64,000 nucleotides of DNA from Algoriphagus marinus (GCF_001936475.1 NZ_MSPQ01000001.1:744001-808000); one strand, 5' to 3'. Shown: positions 8,108 to 17,673, counted from the stretch's first letter. The notes: generated by a model not told the origin, from the letters alone. Translations and numbers: made by a program.

Positions 8108-8941
8108 CTATTCTTTGGTGGTTTCTATGACCCCACGGAAATATCCTAGGGATTCGGCGATCCCCATAAATGGATTATCCATATTCCGCTCGTGTTCCAA
8201 GCTGCACACTCCGGTGTAGCCTACTTTTCTGATCATTCTCACCATTGCCGGGAAGTCGATGATTCCACGGCCTAATTCGAGTGAATAGCCTTGTTTTGTC
8301 GGTCCTGTCACGTCCTTGATGTGCATATCGAATACGCGAGTGTGATATTTTTCCATATCGGCTACTGGGTCCTTCCCATTTCTAGTGTCATGTCCAATGT
8401 CCAGGCACATTCCAATTCTGGGATCAAGATCTTTGGTGTGCATCCAAACATCGTCGGCATCCTGATAGATATTGATATCTGGCCCGTGCAAATGGATGGC
8501 GAATTTAAAATCATACTCCTTCACCTTTTTATCGACATAGGGAAGCAGTTCCACATTGGGAACACCTACGATCAGCTTTACCCCAACCCGTTTTGCATAC
8601 TCAAATGCCTTATCAATTTCGGCCTCGGATTTCATATAGATTGGGCCAACAGCATATCCTGTGATATCATTGGCTTTCAGCTTTTCATGAAAAGCAGCAA
8701 TTTCGGCATCGGTGCTAGCCATCGGCAAATGAAAATCTTTGATGCATAGGTAATGCACATCCAAGGCTTTCAATGTTTCGAGTGTTTTGTCCAGATCAAA
8801 TTTCACGAAGGTGTAGCCTGCAATTCCGACCTTGAATGTTTCACCTGTTTCAGGCGGTAGCTGTGGTCCAGGTCTGCTTTCCTGAGCATTGCAAACCATC
8901 AGGGAGAATGCAAACAAAATGGTCAATAGTGTTGACTTCAT
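8108..8941 (-). CDS. secreted sugar-phosphate isomerase/epimerase-like TIM-barrel protein
   Basis: 277 residues with a signal peptide (about 1-20, ending MVCNAQ). Typical segments of the xylose-isomerase-like TIM barrel follow: GIAGYTFVKFDLDKTLETLK, CIKDFHLP, FAIHLHGPD, RIGMCLDIGHDTRNG, VFDMHIKDVTG and VCSLEHERNMDNP. The His, Asp, His and Glu positions in these strands match the metal ligands of the family. Exported members are common in Bacteroidota and act on sugar derivatives such as inosose-like compounds; the exact substrate cannot be read from sequence. Single gene, no obvious partner. Confidence 0.85.
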   Translation of the reverse strand: MKSTLLTILFAFSLMVCNAQESRPGPQLPPETGETFKVGIAGYTFVKFDLDKTLETLKALDVHYLCIKDFHLPMASTDAEIAAFHEKLKANDITGYAVGPIYMKSEAEIDKAFEYAKRVGVKLIVGVPNVELLPYVDKKVKEYDFKFAIHLHGPDINIYQDADDVWMHTKDLDPRIGMCLDIGHDTRNGKDPVADMEKYHTRVFDMHIKDVTGPTKQGYSLELGRGIIDFPAMVRMIRKVGYTGVCSLEHERNMDNPFMGIAESLGYFRGVIETTKE

Positions 8942-9220
8942 AGCGTTATTTTAGGAGTTATTGTCAGTCAATTTAGTAAAAGCAAAGCAAAGAGAGGTCC
9001 TGAGGATTACCAAGACTACGGAATCGTTTGCTTTAGATAGGACAGCTTATAGGGGTTAGATCAAATCTTTCATGAGTTTATAATTTGTTTTTTAATGGCC
9101 TCATGGAATCTTCGCATATAATCATACCTCTGTGGGTCGCTTTGGGTCATGCTCGATTTCTAAAAAAGATTTTAGGTTAAGACAAGACGTTAAAAAACTA
9201 ACCAGTGAATGTTTTAAGCC
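8942..9220. other. non-coding gap, nothing clear
   Basis: No gene can be supported. A 26-codon frame on the reverse strand (9070-9150) reads like protein but is too short to judge. The following 70 bases carry family A repeat copy 3. Confidence 0.3.
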
Positions 9221-9289
9221 TTAGGCCGAGTAGTAGGGCAGGCAAGTTCCACCCTGTCCTAAGAACGATCTGACTATACCCAGTCCAGG
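9221..9289. repeat. family A repeat copy 3 (diverged)
   Basis: Degenerate copy ending AACGATCTGACTATACCC, placed 6 bases beyond the stop codon of the DUF885 gene (9295). The palindromic half is barely recognisable. Confidence 0.45.
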
Positions 9290-9294
9290 ATAAT

Positions 9295-11094
9295 CTAAAT
9301 TTGCGAATTGATCCAATTATCAATTTTTTCTTCTAACAATACCAAAGGCAAACTTCCAGAATTCAGTACTTGATTGTGAAACTCTTTAATACTGAACTTA
9401 CTACCTAGCTTGGTTTCGGCTTTAGTTCTTAACTCTCTGATTTTTAATTGACCGATTTTATAAGACACAGCTTGGCCGGGAGTGGCCATATAGCGTTCGA
9501 TTTCAGCAATAATCGCATCCTCAGATTCTGCTTCGTGATCCAGTGAATACTGAATGGCTTGTTCACGTGTCCATCCTTTACTATGGATTCCAGTATCCAC
9601 GACCAAGCGAATAGCACGATGCATTTCCATACTTAGCATTCCAAAATACTGAATTGGGTCTTCGTAAAGGCCCAATTCAGTTCCTAATGATTCTGCATAC
9701 AAAGCCCAGCCTTCCACGAAAACTCCCATGCTTTCCGGATGTAAAAATTCCGGTAAATCTTTATTTTCCTGTTGCAGGGATAATTGATAATGGTGGCCAG
9801 GAATGGCTTCATGTAGAAAAAGTGCTTCATCTGAATAGGTATTGTATTTTTTTACATCAGGTATTGGCACATAAAAAATCCCTGGTCTTGAAGCATCTTT
9901 AGTCCCAGGGACATATTCAGCACTTGCTGAGGCTTCGCGAAATGCTTCAGTGCGTCTCACCACAAAATCTGCTTTGGGTTTCAAGTCAAAAACCTGATTA
10001 AGCGAACCATTAATCCGTTCCTTAATGCTGTTAAAATTGTCAATTACCTGTTGAGGGTTAGTAAAAGGCATTTGGGCTGGACTGTTGCGGACCGACTCAA
10101 AAAATGCTTTGATGTCACCTTTAAAACCTATTTTATTTTTCGCCTCCTCCATTTCAATTAAAATACGAGCTACCTCAGATTTTCCAAGTTCGTGAATCTC
10201 ATCAGCTGTCATATTTGTAGTGGTATGCAGCTTGATAAGATAATTGTAAGTTTCTGTTCCATTTGGCAAAGCTCCAATTCCTGAAGTTTCTCTACAGGCT
10301 GGCAAATATTCATTAACCAAAAACTCACTAAGCTCTGTGTATTTTGGCTTCAACTTATTAGTAATCATGGCACTATAGTCCGAAGCAATGCGATTTTTCT
10401 CTTCTTCACTGATGCTTTCAGACATTGAAAGGACTGGCTTGTAAAATAAATGCTCATCGACTGGGTTGGTGATGAATTCATCCAATTGAGGAATTATTTT
10501 TTGAGCAAGTGCGGTTGGTAGCACAATGTTTTTAGACATTCCTTCTTTCATCATCGCAATAGAAGTGTCCAGAAAAATAAGGTAGTCATCTACTCTTTTC
10601 AGCCAATTATCATAATCTTCAACGGTTTCAAAAGGCTGAACACTCCCTCCTGCGGCTAATTGAGCAACATAGAGATGCAATGACTGGATTTGAAATAATG
10701 GCATCAATTCAAAACTAGGTAAGTTATAAATCGGGGATGCCATGGTGACAATCGAATTATTCAGGCCTTCTAACTTTACCTCACAATCCCATTTCATCAC
10801 TTTCATGCTCAAAAGGTCCGCATCTGATAGTCTTGTAGTATCCAATTCGCTCAACAAATTCAAAAAGTGAGTGTAATTCTTTCTCAAGTCTTCCTGATAG
10901 TCATCAGATATATAATTCGCTATAAAATCATTGTATTCATAATTACCGCCTTTTGTTGCCTCAATTGGATTTATACGATCCTTGAATTTATAATAGTCTT
11001 CAAAAATCGTATCAATCGAAATCTCTTCTGATGTTTTCTCTTTGCATCCAAAAGCCATTAGAATAAGAAAGATAAAAATTAGAGGTTGCTTCAT
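9295..11094 (-). CDS. DUF885-family lipoprotein, putative metallopeptidase
   Basis: 599 residues from the ATG at 11094, chosen because it gives a clean lipoprotein signal (MKQPLIFIFLILMAFGC, Cys17). An upstream Met at 11127 would bury this signal. The family hallmark LHEAIPGHHYQ occurs at about residues 426-436, followed by GVFVEGWALYAESLG. The HExxPGHH pattern with the downstream Glu is thought to bind zinc in this family, whose members are predicted peptidases of the cell envelope. Full length for DUF885. A second member is present at 42063 in this window, but the two are only distantly related. Confidence 0.85.
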   Translation of the reverse strand: MKQPLIFIFLILMAFGCKEKTSEEISIDTIFEDYYKFKDRINPIEATKGGNYEYNDFIANYISDDYQEDLRKNYTHFLNLLSELDTTRLSDADLLSMKVMKWDCEVKLEGLNNSIVTMASPIYNLPSFELMPLFQIQSLHLYVAQLAAGGSVQPFETVEDYDNWLKRVDDYLIFLDTSIAMMKEGMSKNIVLPTALAQKIIPQLDEFITNPVDEHLFYKPVLSMSESISEEEKNRIASDYSAMITNKLKPKYTELSEFLVNEYLPACRETSGIGALPNGTETYNYLIKLHTTTNMTADEIHELGKSEVARILIEMEEAKNKIGFKGDIKAFFESVRNSPAQMPFTNPQQVIDNFNSIKERINGSLNQVFDLKPKADFVVRRTEAFREASASAEYVPGTKDASRPGIFYVPIPDVKKYNTYSDEALFLHEAIPGHHYQLSLQQENKDLPEFLHPESMGVFVEGWALYAESLGTELGLYEDPIQYFGMLSMEMHRAIRLVVDTGIHSKGWTREQAIQYSLDHEAESEDAIIAEIERYMATPGQAVSYKIGQLKIRELRTKAETKLGSKFSIKEFHNQVLNSGSLPLVLLEEKIDNWINSQI

Positions 11095-11259
11095 TTTTAT
11101 ATTGATTGATTGTGAGTAGCTATACAATTTTAGGTTAAAATATTACTATTAAAAATAATTCTATTATAAGTTCGGGTTATAATTATGCGTGGCTTCCAAG
11201 ACTACACCAAGTCCAGCGCATTTGTGAATTTCAGAACTGAAAGAGAGTGGAATACACCG

Positions 11260-11298
11260 ACGCTTAGACTAACGATCTGACTTCACCCAGACGGGGGT
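11260..11298. repeat. family A repeat copy 4
   Basis: CGACGCTTAGACTAACGATC followed by TGACTTCACCCAGACGGGGG, 55 bases beyond the stop of the serine hydrolase gene. Right part well conserved, palindromic half lost. Confidence 0.55.
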
Positions 11299-11352
11299 GA
11301 TTTACTAATCGCTTTCATTCACAATGGCCTAAAATTAAATCCATTTATTGGC

Positions 11353-12444
11353 CTACCTTTCCCCTTTTTCCTGCAGGATCTTTGCAAAAATCGGAGCCAC
11401 TGCGCTACCTCTCCAGCCTCCTGAGTAATTTGCAGCCATGTAGAGATTTAATTCGGGGATGTAAATCACTTGGGTCCCCCAAAACCCGGAATGGGAAAAT
11501 GCCTCGAATCCATTGATCTTGACTTTAAACATGCCCATTTGGTAATCCATTCTTGCGGGGGTTTCGTAGGTCACCGGCTCCAGCATGATTTCCAGTGTTT
11601 CAGCTTTCTCAAAGACTTTTCCCTGAAAAAGGGCCTGAAAGAAATCTACTAGTTCCTGTGAAGTTGACAGGATTCCTCCCCCGCCATAATAATCAATCGT
11701 GGGGCTGAAATCATACGTGTCGCGTCCTTGGAAATATTGATGAATACGCAGCTGATCAGTTTTTGGATCCATTCTTTCAAAGTCAGTTCGCTCGAGTCCG
11801 AGTGCCTCTATTCCGAGTAATTCCTTGAGACCAGCATCCAAGCTTTTGCCAGTGTACTTTTCGATCAATTCACCCAAGATCACATAGCCAGTATCCGAAT
11901 AGCTAAACTGCTCTCCCGGAGGGCCAATGGGATCTCCTTTTTCCACCCCCATCCGCAATTGTTCGGTTCGGGTCCATTCGTGATCTGTAGTTCCGAGGAC
12001 TATTTCAAAGAACTCAGGTGCATTCGTGTGGTCAAAAAAGCCCGCAGAATGCCTTAAAATCTGCCGAATGGTAATTATATCCAAGTCATAATCCTGAGAC
12101 AGAATCTCCGCATGTTCCTGGGAGATGTGTTTGGAAATTGGGTCATCCAGCTTCAGCATACCCTTTTCCATCAGTCGGAGTATGCCTGCTGCGACATAGG
12201 TCTTCGTGACGCTAGCGATGCGGAAAGTTTCTTCGATTTGCAGCGAGTTACCGAGGGACTGATCGTTTATTCCTGCCGCTCCAGACCAGGAAAAACTTCC
12301 ATCTCCGGATTCAACAGTGAATAAGATTCCCGGATTCGACTCCGTGATTTCTGATTGGAGGACCTGTTGAAAGTTTTGGGCTTGCACTTGATTCCAAGCA
12401 GTAGACAAAAGTGCAATTCCGAGAAGGCGGTGTAGCGATTTCAT
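11353..12444 (-). CDS. serine hydrolase, class C beta-lactamase / penicillin-binding-protein fold
   Basis: 363 residues with a signal peptide (about 1-22, ending NQVQAQ). The active-site motifs are present: FRIASVTKTYV (Ser78 and Lys81 of SxxK), FSYSDTGYVILG (YxN-type loop, here Y-S-D) and FSHSGFWGTQV (HxG replacing KTG). Such proteins act as D-amino-acid peptidases, esterases or other hydrolases in the periplasm; true beta-lactamase activity is not implied. Asp in place of Asn in the second motif and His in the third are common in the esterase/peptidase branch. Stand-alone gene flanked by repeat copies. Confidence 0.85.
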   Translation of the reverse strand: MKSLHRLLGIALLSTAWNQVQAQNFQQVLQSEITESNPGILFTVESGDGSFSWSGAAGINDQSLGNSLQIEETFRIASVTKTYVAAGILRLMEKGMLKLDDPISKHISQEHAEILSQDYDLDIITIRQILRHSAGFFDHTNAPEFFEIVLGTTDHEWTRTEQLRMGVEKGDPIGPPGEQFSYSDTGYVILGELIEKYTGKSLDAGLKELLGIEALGLERTDFERMDPKTDQLRIHQYFQGRDTYDFSPTIDYYGGGGILSTSQELVDFFQALFQGKVFEKAETLEIMLEPVTYETPARMDYQMGMFKVKINGFEAFSHSGFWGTQVIYIPELNLYMAANYSGGWRGSAVAPIFAKILQEKGER

Positions 12445-12642
12445 GAAGGTTGGGTCGTAAAGTTCTTTGTATTCGACTTTGGGCCAAATTTGAGTTAAAT
12501 TAAGCTAAATCGTAAATATGAAGATCTTATTATTTCTCCTGAATTGTCCTAGTTTGATTGGCTAATAGCTTCCACTTGCGATCGCTTAGCGCTTAGGTAC
12601 GCAGAATATGATAGGTATTTGGTCCCAGAGCAAAAGGAGGGA

Positions 12643-12682
12643 GCAAACGCTTAGACGAGTGATATGACTTCACTCAGACGAG
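12643..12682. repeat. family A repeat copy 5 (overlaps a gene end)
   Basis: AAACGCTTAGACGAGTGATA followed by TGACTTCACTCAGACGAG. It overlaps the stop codon of the gene at 12674 by a few bases, so the last codons of that gene may derive from the repeat. Confidence 0.5.
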
Positions 12683-13051
12683 TAGGCTGATTTGACTTCT
12701 GATTCGCTCTATTAAAAGGCTCATGATTCTTTTATTGTACAGGTTGGTATTTGCGCTGTACACGGATAATTCTTCAATAGTGAGCATGCCAAGGATAACT
12801 CCGATCAATTTGTTCTTTAACACGATGTTTTTCTGTAAGCTGTTTTCTATAAAGAGAACCTTGTTTTCAGGTGATAAAGAATAATACATGATCTTAGATT
12901 CAGTAATGTGATTTTTGAAAAGCCCAAGTAAAAGGTCATTTTGAAGTTTTAGAATAGGGCGCAGGGTGAGAGTCTGAAATTTTTCCTCATCTGTGCTTTT
13001 CTCGAACTCTTTTGTTTTAATAATTGGTCTTAAATCTAATCTACTTGTCAT
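12674..13051 (-). CDS. conserved Bacteroidota protein often labelled glyoxalase
   Basis: 125 residues. The sequence LRPIIKTKEFEKSTDEEKFQ followed by TLRPILKLQNDLLLGLFKNH and a C-terminal helix with NKRIMSLLIERI matches, from memory, a small all-helical family widespread in Flavobacteriia and Cytophagales that automatic pipelines name glyoxalase although no VOC fold is visible. Function unknown. No signal peptide or membrane segment. Its last residues overlap a family A repeat. Confidence 0.7.
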   Translation of the reverse strand: MTSRLDLRPIIKTKEFEKSTDEEKFQTLTLRPILKLQNDLLLGLFKNHITESKIMYYSLSPENKVLFIENSLQKNIVLKNKLIGVILGMLTIEELSVYSANTNLYNKRIMSLLIERIRSQISLLV

Positions 13052-13099
13052 GGGTTGCTTTTTTGCTTGAGTAAAACGGTTTATGTGTTGGCTGAAGAA

Positions 13100-13246
13100 C
13101 TAAACCATATACCAAACACCTGATGCGCCTTGAATGTTAAAGAAAGTATCCTGTAGGCCTTTGTAGATGAGCCGGTAAACTATGCCAAGCCAAAGGATCT
13201 GAAACACCCAGAAGGGGGCGCTCTTTCGTTTAGCAATCAATTTCAT
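13100..13246 (-). CDS. possible small membrane protein (48 residues)
   Basis: An ATG at 13246 opens 48 codons: a basic start MKLIAKRKS, a hydrophobic aromatic stretch PFWVFQILWLGIVYRLIYKG, then a short polar tail. This positive-inside arrangement looks like a single-pass membrane peptide. It lies 48 bases before the gene at 13051 on the same strand. The ATG is inside a palindrome (13245-13265), which argues for caution: it could be chance. Confidence 0.3.
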   Translation of the reverse strand: MKLIAKRKSAPFWVFQILWLGIVYRLIYKGLQDTFFNIQGASGVWYMV

Positions 13247-13265
13247 CCCGACAGCTGTACGGGAT
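13245..13265. repeat. CCCG-x-CGGG palindrome associated with family A
   Basis: ATCCCGACAGCTGTACGGGA forms an almost perfect inverted repeat. The same element, in opposite orientation, forms the core of repeat copy 1 (1797-1812), so it is a component of the family A repeat rather than a local hairpin. Confidence 0.5.
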
Positions 13266-13277
13266 GGTAAGGATAGT

Positions 13278-13332
13278 AAAGCGTAGTTACAAACTACGCT
13301 TAGACGAACGATGTAACTACACCCAGACGGGG
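13278..13332. repeat. family A repeat copy 6 (near-consensus)
   Basis: 55-bp unit: perfect inverted repeat with 10-bp arms AAGCGTAGTT and AACTACGCTT around ACA, then AGACGAACGATGTAACTACA and CCCAGACGGGG. It lies 64 bases beyond the stop of the PLD-family gene. Confidence 0.75.
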
Positions 13333-13395
13333 TGACAGGTGTACAACAAACTGCACTGAGAGGTTAGCTGTCTTTTTAAATTTCTACATATATAT

Positions 13396-14109
13396 TTAAT
13401 TAAGCTCTGCAATTACCGAATCGGGATAGGCGATATAATCGCCATACTGTCCTTTTTTCATTTGACCACCTTTATTCTTGCCTAAACTTGTCAAAATCCA
13501 TTCATCATTTTTCTTTTCAATCCAGTCAAGCTTCTCTAACTTTTGTTGAAGGTCTTTAGATGAAACTCCTAATTCTTTTGATAATGCTGTCGCAGAAAAA
13601 TATTTTTGAATTTTCTTTAGAGGTTCTGAAACAACTGTTTCTTGATCATTGTCTTTTGTCGGTGCTTTTTCGACTGTGACAATTATGTCGTCACTTATCC
13701 GAATTAGTCTCTTAACCTCCTCATAAATTTCATTATATAATGTTGGGTCGGTTTCCTTTACTATATAAATACCCATTTCATTATTATTTACTTGCGAGAA
13801 CTCATATAAATTCATCGAAGTGATAATTGCTTCATTTTCATTCAAATAACATTTTGCATGAAGGTCTTTGCAAAAGCAGGAGCGAATGTTTGTTTGTGAT
13901 TTTAACCAATTATTTTCTTCGGGCTGTAATTCGTTTTTACCATAAACAACTCTAATGTCAATTTTAAGCCTGTTTTTATCTTCGAGCGATTGTTTAATTC
14001 TTTCATTAATTTTCAAATAGGGACTTATTAGAATTAATCTTTCATTGGCATTATTAATTAATTGTTGCAAATGATATGATACTCCAGTGGTGTCTAAAAA
14101 TTTTGCCAT
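13396..14109 (-). CDS. PLD-family protein with C-terminal winged-helix domain
   Basis: 237 residues. Residues 1-140 form a phospholipase-D-like domain: NERLILISPYLKINERIK at the start and one HKD-type motif LHAKCYLNENEAIITSMNL (about residues 82-100), in which His and Lys are kept and the usual Asp is replaced by Asn/Glu. A single motif suggests a dimeric nuclease such as in the Nuc/BfiI group. Residues 165-237 resemble a helix-turn-helix domain (ATALSKELGVSSKDLQQKLE). It follows the MmeI-like gene by 105 bases on the same strand, so it may be its partner in a defence operon. AT-rich. Confidence 0.75.
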   Translation of the reverse strand: MAKFLDTTGVSYHLQQLINNANERLILISPYLKINERIKQSLEDKNRLKIDIRVVYGKNELQPEENNWLKSQTNIRSCFCKDLHAKCYLNENEAIITSMNLYEFSQVNNNEMGIYIVKETDPTLYNEIYEEVKRLIRISDDIIVTVEKAPTKDNDQETVVSEPLKKIQKYFSATALSKELGVSSKDLQQKLEKLDWIEKKNDEWILTSLGKNKGGQMKKGQYGDYIAYPDSVIAELN

Positions 14110-14214
14110 TTTCTATTGGTTATTTGTCTTAATAGGATTGTTATTTTTTTTGATTGCCTGATTGGTGGTAAATTATAATTTGTCGGATGTTATTGTTTTC
14201 CTACCTAGACTGTT

Positions 14215-17200
14215 TTAGCGTATATATTTCCCTTCATCTGTTTTCCTTATCATACCAAGGGCATTGAAGGTTTCCAGTAATTGTCCGATCTGTTCCTCTC
14301 GAAGCTTAGTAACAGGTTTTTTAAATTGTCGGTTGAGATCTAAAGCCGAAGTTGGTTGATGAAACTGCTGAAGAATCCGCTGCAAGGCTTGGGCTTGGTC
14401 TGCTAGAACTTTAGGCCATTCGAGCTGGTCGGATACTGCTTTCGTTGCTTTTGAAGTGATGATATTCAGGTTGGTTTGCTGTACGCCTTGTGGATTCTGG
14501 TATTCGGGACGTAGCCAACGAATTTGACCATTGGCTTCCTCGCTAGCTCTTTCTTTGTTGAGCGCTACAAGCTTTTCCAAGATTTGCTCTTCCGAAAGAT
14601 TCCCCTGCCAGCCATAGGCATCTGCCACTGCAGCATCCAACTCTTGATGCAACTGCAACAGAATACTGACCAAACCTTGTTCATGGATGGTCTTATCTTT
14701 GGCAGAAAGCGTTTCGCCTTTCCGTAGTTTTTCCAAGACATTGTACATGTCCGTGATAGTCAATGTAGGATGTGCTGCCTGTTGTTCCTTGCGATGATAG
14801 TCGAGTTGCTCAGCAATGATTCGAATAGCTTGCTTTTGATCTTCACTAGCAGTTGGAAAAGGAAAGGTGTCAAAACATTTTGTCTTTACATACACTAAAT
14901 CATTGCCTGCTCCTAAGCGTCCACCTGTGGATGAAGCCCATAAAACGTGAATTTTTGATGATAAAATTCCAAGAAAATATGAGTCTTCTAATCCAAACAC
15001 ACAAACTTTGCCTTCTCCAAGTATAGCAGAATCATAGAATTGAAAAACACGATGTTTGAGAACTTCTCCCGTCGCGATATATCTTTTTAGGTCTTTAGTA
15101 GCCTCACGCATTGCTGGTTGATTTTCGCCATATAGCCACCAGTTTTGTTTCCTTTTTTCTCGTGGGTTATTATCTCTTTCAGGTTTGACATTTATTAATA
15201 GATGTTGATAAGCATCAGGGTAATTATCTCTAATTTCTTTCTCTTCAAAATCATCACAGTCAATTACTTTTAAATGTCTAGGTGTTTGTGCTAAATCCCG
15301 TCCGCTAATAAATGGTTTAATGATTTTGGCGCTTGTTGTTGCTTCTAATAATTCCAACTGTTTTCCTGTTAGAATAAATCCTTTTCCATAAAGCTTAACT
15401 CCCCAATAAGCCAACCGCTCATTTGATTTTAGAGCCAAAGCAGATGTAAGATCTATTCCAACGCTCAAATCTGGATGTATTTCACCCATAATATGAATTA
15501 GGTCAACTTCCATTGATCCATTATCTAGTTCAAATTCTGTAATCACTTTTGAAACTGATGGATTACTAGCTTTTTTGGATGCAACAGTTAACGCAATTCT
15601 TACGGCAGCTCCTTCTCCGCTATCTACCCATGGATGATCTGGAATTGCATATTCTAATTCCAAATGCGGATCATTTTTTAAGGCATTTTGAATTACAATT
15701 CTATTGAAAGGTTGAGTAATGCTATTTGTAGTTATAAAGCCAAGCTTTTCAGCTTTATTATTTCTTACGATTTCGCCTGCTTTAAACCACCAATACATCA
15801 CGAAATCTGCGCTATCAGGAACTTCTCCCTTGTACGCAGTGCGTAAAGCTTCAGTGTATCCATCACCCAATGCTATTCTCATCTTTTTATTCCCAACAAA
15901 TGGAGGATTACCTACAATGAAATCAGCTTCCGGCCATGTGGCAGGTTTGGGATCAACAAAATCGTAAAGGATGGTTTGGGCTGTTTCATCAGGAACTTCC
16001 AAGCCTGTCACAGGATGGGGTTTGGTCGAATGTCCGTCCCAGCGGGTAATCGGTTTTCCTTCGCTATCCAGTCTGGGTTTCTTTTCAGAAAAACTCAGTA
16101 CTGCGTCTTGCTGACGGATATTTCCATATTGACGGAGGATAGGATCTGCCAGTCTCTTGGCATTTCCGTGGGTTTTGAAGTGCCACTGCAAGTAGCCAAT
16201 CCAAATTACCACATCAGCGATGGCTGCAGCACGTGGATTTACTTCCAATCCAAGTAGCTGTTCGGGAGTGACCGTATATCCACCTGTCATATCCATTCCC
16301 AATTGCCCCGGAAAACGAGCCATGTATTCGGTGACTTCCCCTTCCAGTCGCTTCAGATGCTCCAAGGTGACATAAAGGAAATTACCACTTCCGCAGGCGG
16401 GATCTAGCACTTTGACCGAGCAAAGTCTTCGATGAAAGGTATTGATTTCTTTCAGCGCTGCAGCTTCATCACCTTGGGCTTCCAGGATCGCCGAGGCAGT
16501 TCGCGCCGCTTCCCATTCCTCCCGAAGAGGCTCTATGATGGTGGGCAAAACCAATCGCTCCACGTAAGCACGAGGCGTGTAGTGCGCTCCAAGTTTATGT
16601 CGTTCGCGAGGTTGAAGCGCACGTTCGAGTAAGGTGCCGAAAATGGCAGGTTCCACCTCAGCCCAATTGGATTCAGCCGCCAAGATCAGTAAATCGAGTT
16701 GAGCTTCAGTGAGAGGTAGTGCTTCTTGATCCTTGAATAGAAAACCATTGAATCGGGGAATCGTGGTACGAAGGGCAGGTTCAAAACCGCCTTTGTCCAT
16801 ACTCAACCACAAGGATTGCAAGGCTTGGGGTAGTAGTAACAGGTTACTTTTATAATCCTGTAGAAGCTTGGTAAAGGATTGCTCGGGAAGTAATTGGACA
16901 TCCTCTGCGAACATGGTAAACAGGCATCGCATCAGGAATCCAGCGACTTTCTCTGGAGAATGTCCTGATTGTTCCAATAGGGAAGCCAGCTTTGCAAGCC
17001 TTCCTGCAAGCTCACGAGTAACTTTCGAAGCTCTCTTGCTCGGATCTAATTCTAGCGGCTCATTGAAAAGCAGGCGAAGCCGATGTTGGATTTCTGGTTT
17101 AGCGAGATCATCCAGCCCGATTCGATAATTAACAGGGTCTGGAAAAGGAATGTAGGTTTTACCTTGTCTCGCAAAATCAGAATAGAGATCAATGCAATAC

Positions 17201-17673
17201 CCGACATCAACCACGACCAAGAAGGGAGGCCAACCTTCTGAGGAAGGTAAAGATCGAGCATATCGAAGCGCTTGCTCCTTAGCTTTTTTCATTTCCCGAT
17301 CCCAGGTTCGCGTGTCGCGAGTAGCAGTACCGGATTTTGTTTTCATTTTAGCAGCTCCTAAAATTTCTGCTTCCGTCGTAACGGCTTTGTCTGCACCCTG
17401 CTTGGCTTCCAACACAAAGCAATGTTGCTTATAGAGATCGATGAAGTTGGTTGAAGTCTTTCCCTCACCATCATTGAAATCAACCGGACGCTCAAAGGTG
17501 TATGCCGCTTCGTGAACCTTGTCTGAAGCGGGTCTAGGTTTTTCCACCCCTAGCAATTCACAAAGCTCAGAGAGAAACAACTGGTAATTGGCTCGCTCAG
17601 AAGCACCAGAGGCTTTCCAGCGGGAAATAAATTGCGCAGTGGCCAGCTGATTTTCGGGTGAATTGGGAATCAA
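14215..17673 (-). CDS. MmeI-like (type IIL/IIG) restriction endonuclease-methyltransferase
   Basis: 1152 residues combining cleavage and adenine methylation. A D-x9-ExK nuclease motif is visible (Asp79, Glu89, Lys91 in IDLYKQHCFVLEAKQ), a helical spacer follows, then HYTPRAYVERLV (364-375), motif I LDPACGSGNFLYV (423-435), LGLEVNPRAAAIADVVIWIG and motif IV FIVGNPPFVGNKK (585-597). The C-terminal ~450 residues are the target-recognition region and a helical spacer. The recognition region is more AT-rich than both ends of the gene, a sign of domain exchange. The order fits type IIL enzymes; the methylase of DISARM (DrmMI) is a distant alternative but its helicase partners are absent. Confidence 0.85.
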   Translation of the reverse strand: MIPNSPENQLATAQFISRWKASGASERANYQLFLSELCELLGVEKPRPASDKVHEAAYTFERPVDFNDGEGKTSTNFIDLYKQHCFVLEAKQGADKAVTTEAEILGAAKMKTKSGTATRDTRTWDREMKKAKEQALRYARSLPSSEGWPPFLVVVDVGYCIDLYSDFARQGKTYIPFPDPVNYRIGLDDLAKPEIQHRLRLLFNEPLELDPSKRASKVTRELAGRLAKLASLLEQSGHSPEKVAGFLMRCLFTMFAEDVQLLPEQSFTKLLQDYKSNLLLLPQALQSLWLSMDKGGFEPALRTTIPRFNGFLFKDQEALPLTEAQLDLLILAAESNWAEVEPAIFGTLLERALQPRERHKLGAHYTPRAYVERLVLPTIIEPLREEWEAARTASAILEAQGDEAAALKEINTFHRRLCSVKVLDPACGSGNFLYVTLEHLKRLEGEVTEYMARFPGQLGMDMTGGYTVTPEQLLGLEVNPRAAAIADVVIWIGYLQWHFKTHGNAKRLADPILRQYGNIRQQDAVLSFSEKKPRLDSEGKPITRWDGHSTKPHPVTGLEVPDETAQTILYDFVDPKPATWPEADFIVGNPPFVGNKKMRIALGDGYTEALRTAYKGEVPDSADFVMYWWFKAGEIVRNNKAEKLGFITTNSITQPFNRIVIQNALKNDPHLELEYAIPDHPWVDSGEGAAVRIALTVASKKASNPSVSKVITEFELDNGSMEVDLIHIMGEIHPDLSVGIDLTSALALKSNERLAYWGVKLYGKGFILTGKQLELLEATTSAKIIKPFISGRDLAQTPRHLKVIDCDDFEEKEIRDNYPDAYQHLLINVKPERDNNPREKRKQNWWLYGENQPAMREATKDLKRYIATGEVLKHRVFQFYDSAILGEGKVCVFGLEDSYFLGILSSKIHVLWASSTGGRLGAGNDLVYVKTKCFDTFPFPTASEDQKQAIRIIAEQLDYHRKEQQAAHPTLTITDMYNVLEKLRKGETLSAKDKTIHEQGLVSILLQLHQELDAAVADAYGWQGNLSEEQILEKLVALNKERASEEANGQIRWLRPEYQNPQGVQQTNLNIITSKATKAVSDQLEWPKVLADQAQALQRILQQFHQPTSALDLNRQFKKPVTKLREEQIGQLLETFNALGMIRKTDEGKYIR

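Noticed and set aside
9070..9150. 26-codon frame on the reverse strand (MTQSDPQRYDYMRRFHEAIK and a few more residues)
   Set aside because: Protein-like composition but too short, with no second piece of evidence; could be a gene relic.
12674..13051. Glyoxalase
   Set aside because: Name often attached to this family, but the sequence is all-helical without VOC strands or metal ligands.
13396..17673. DISARM system (methylase plus PLD protein)
   Set aside because: No helicase (drmA/drmD) or drmB gene nearby, and the methylase carries a D-x9-ExK nuclease motif typical of MmeI-like enzymes.
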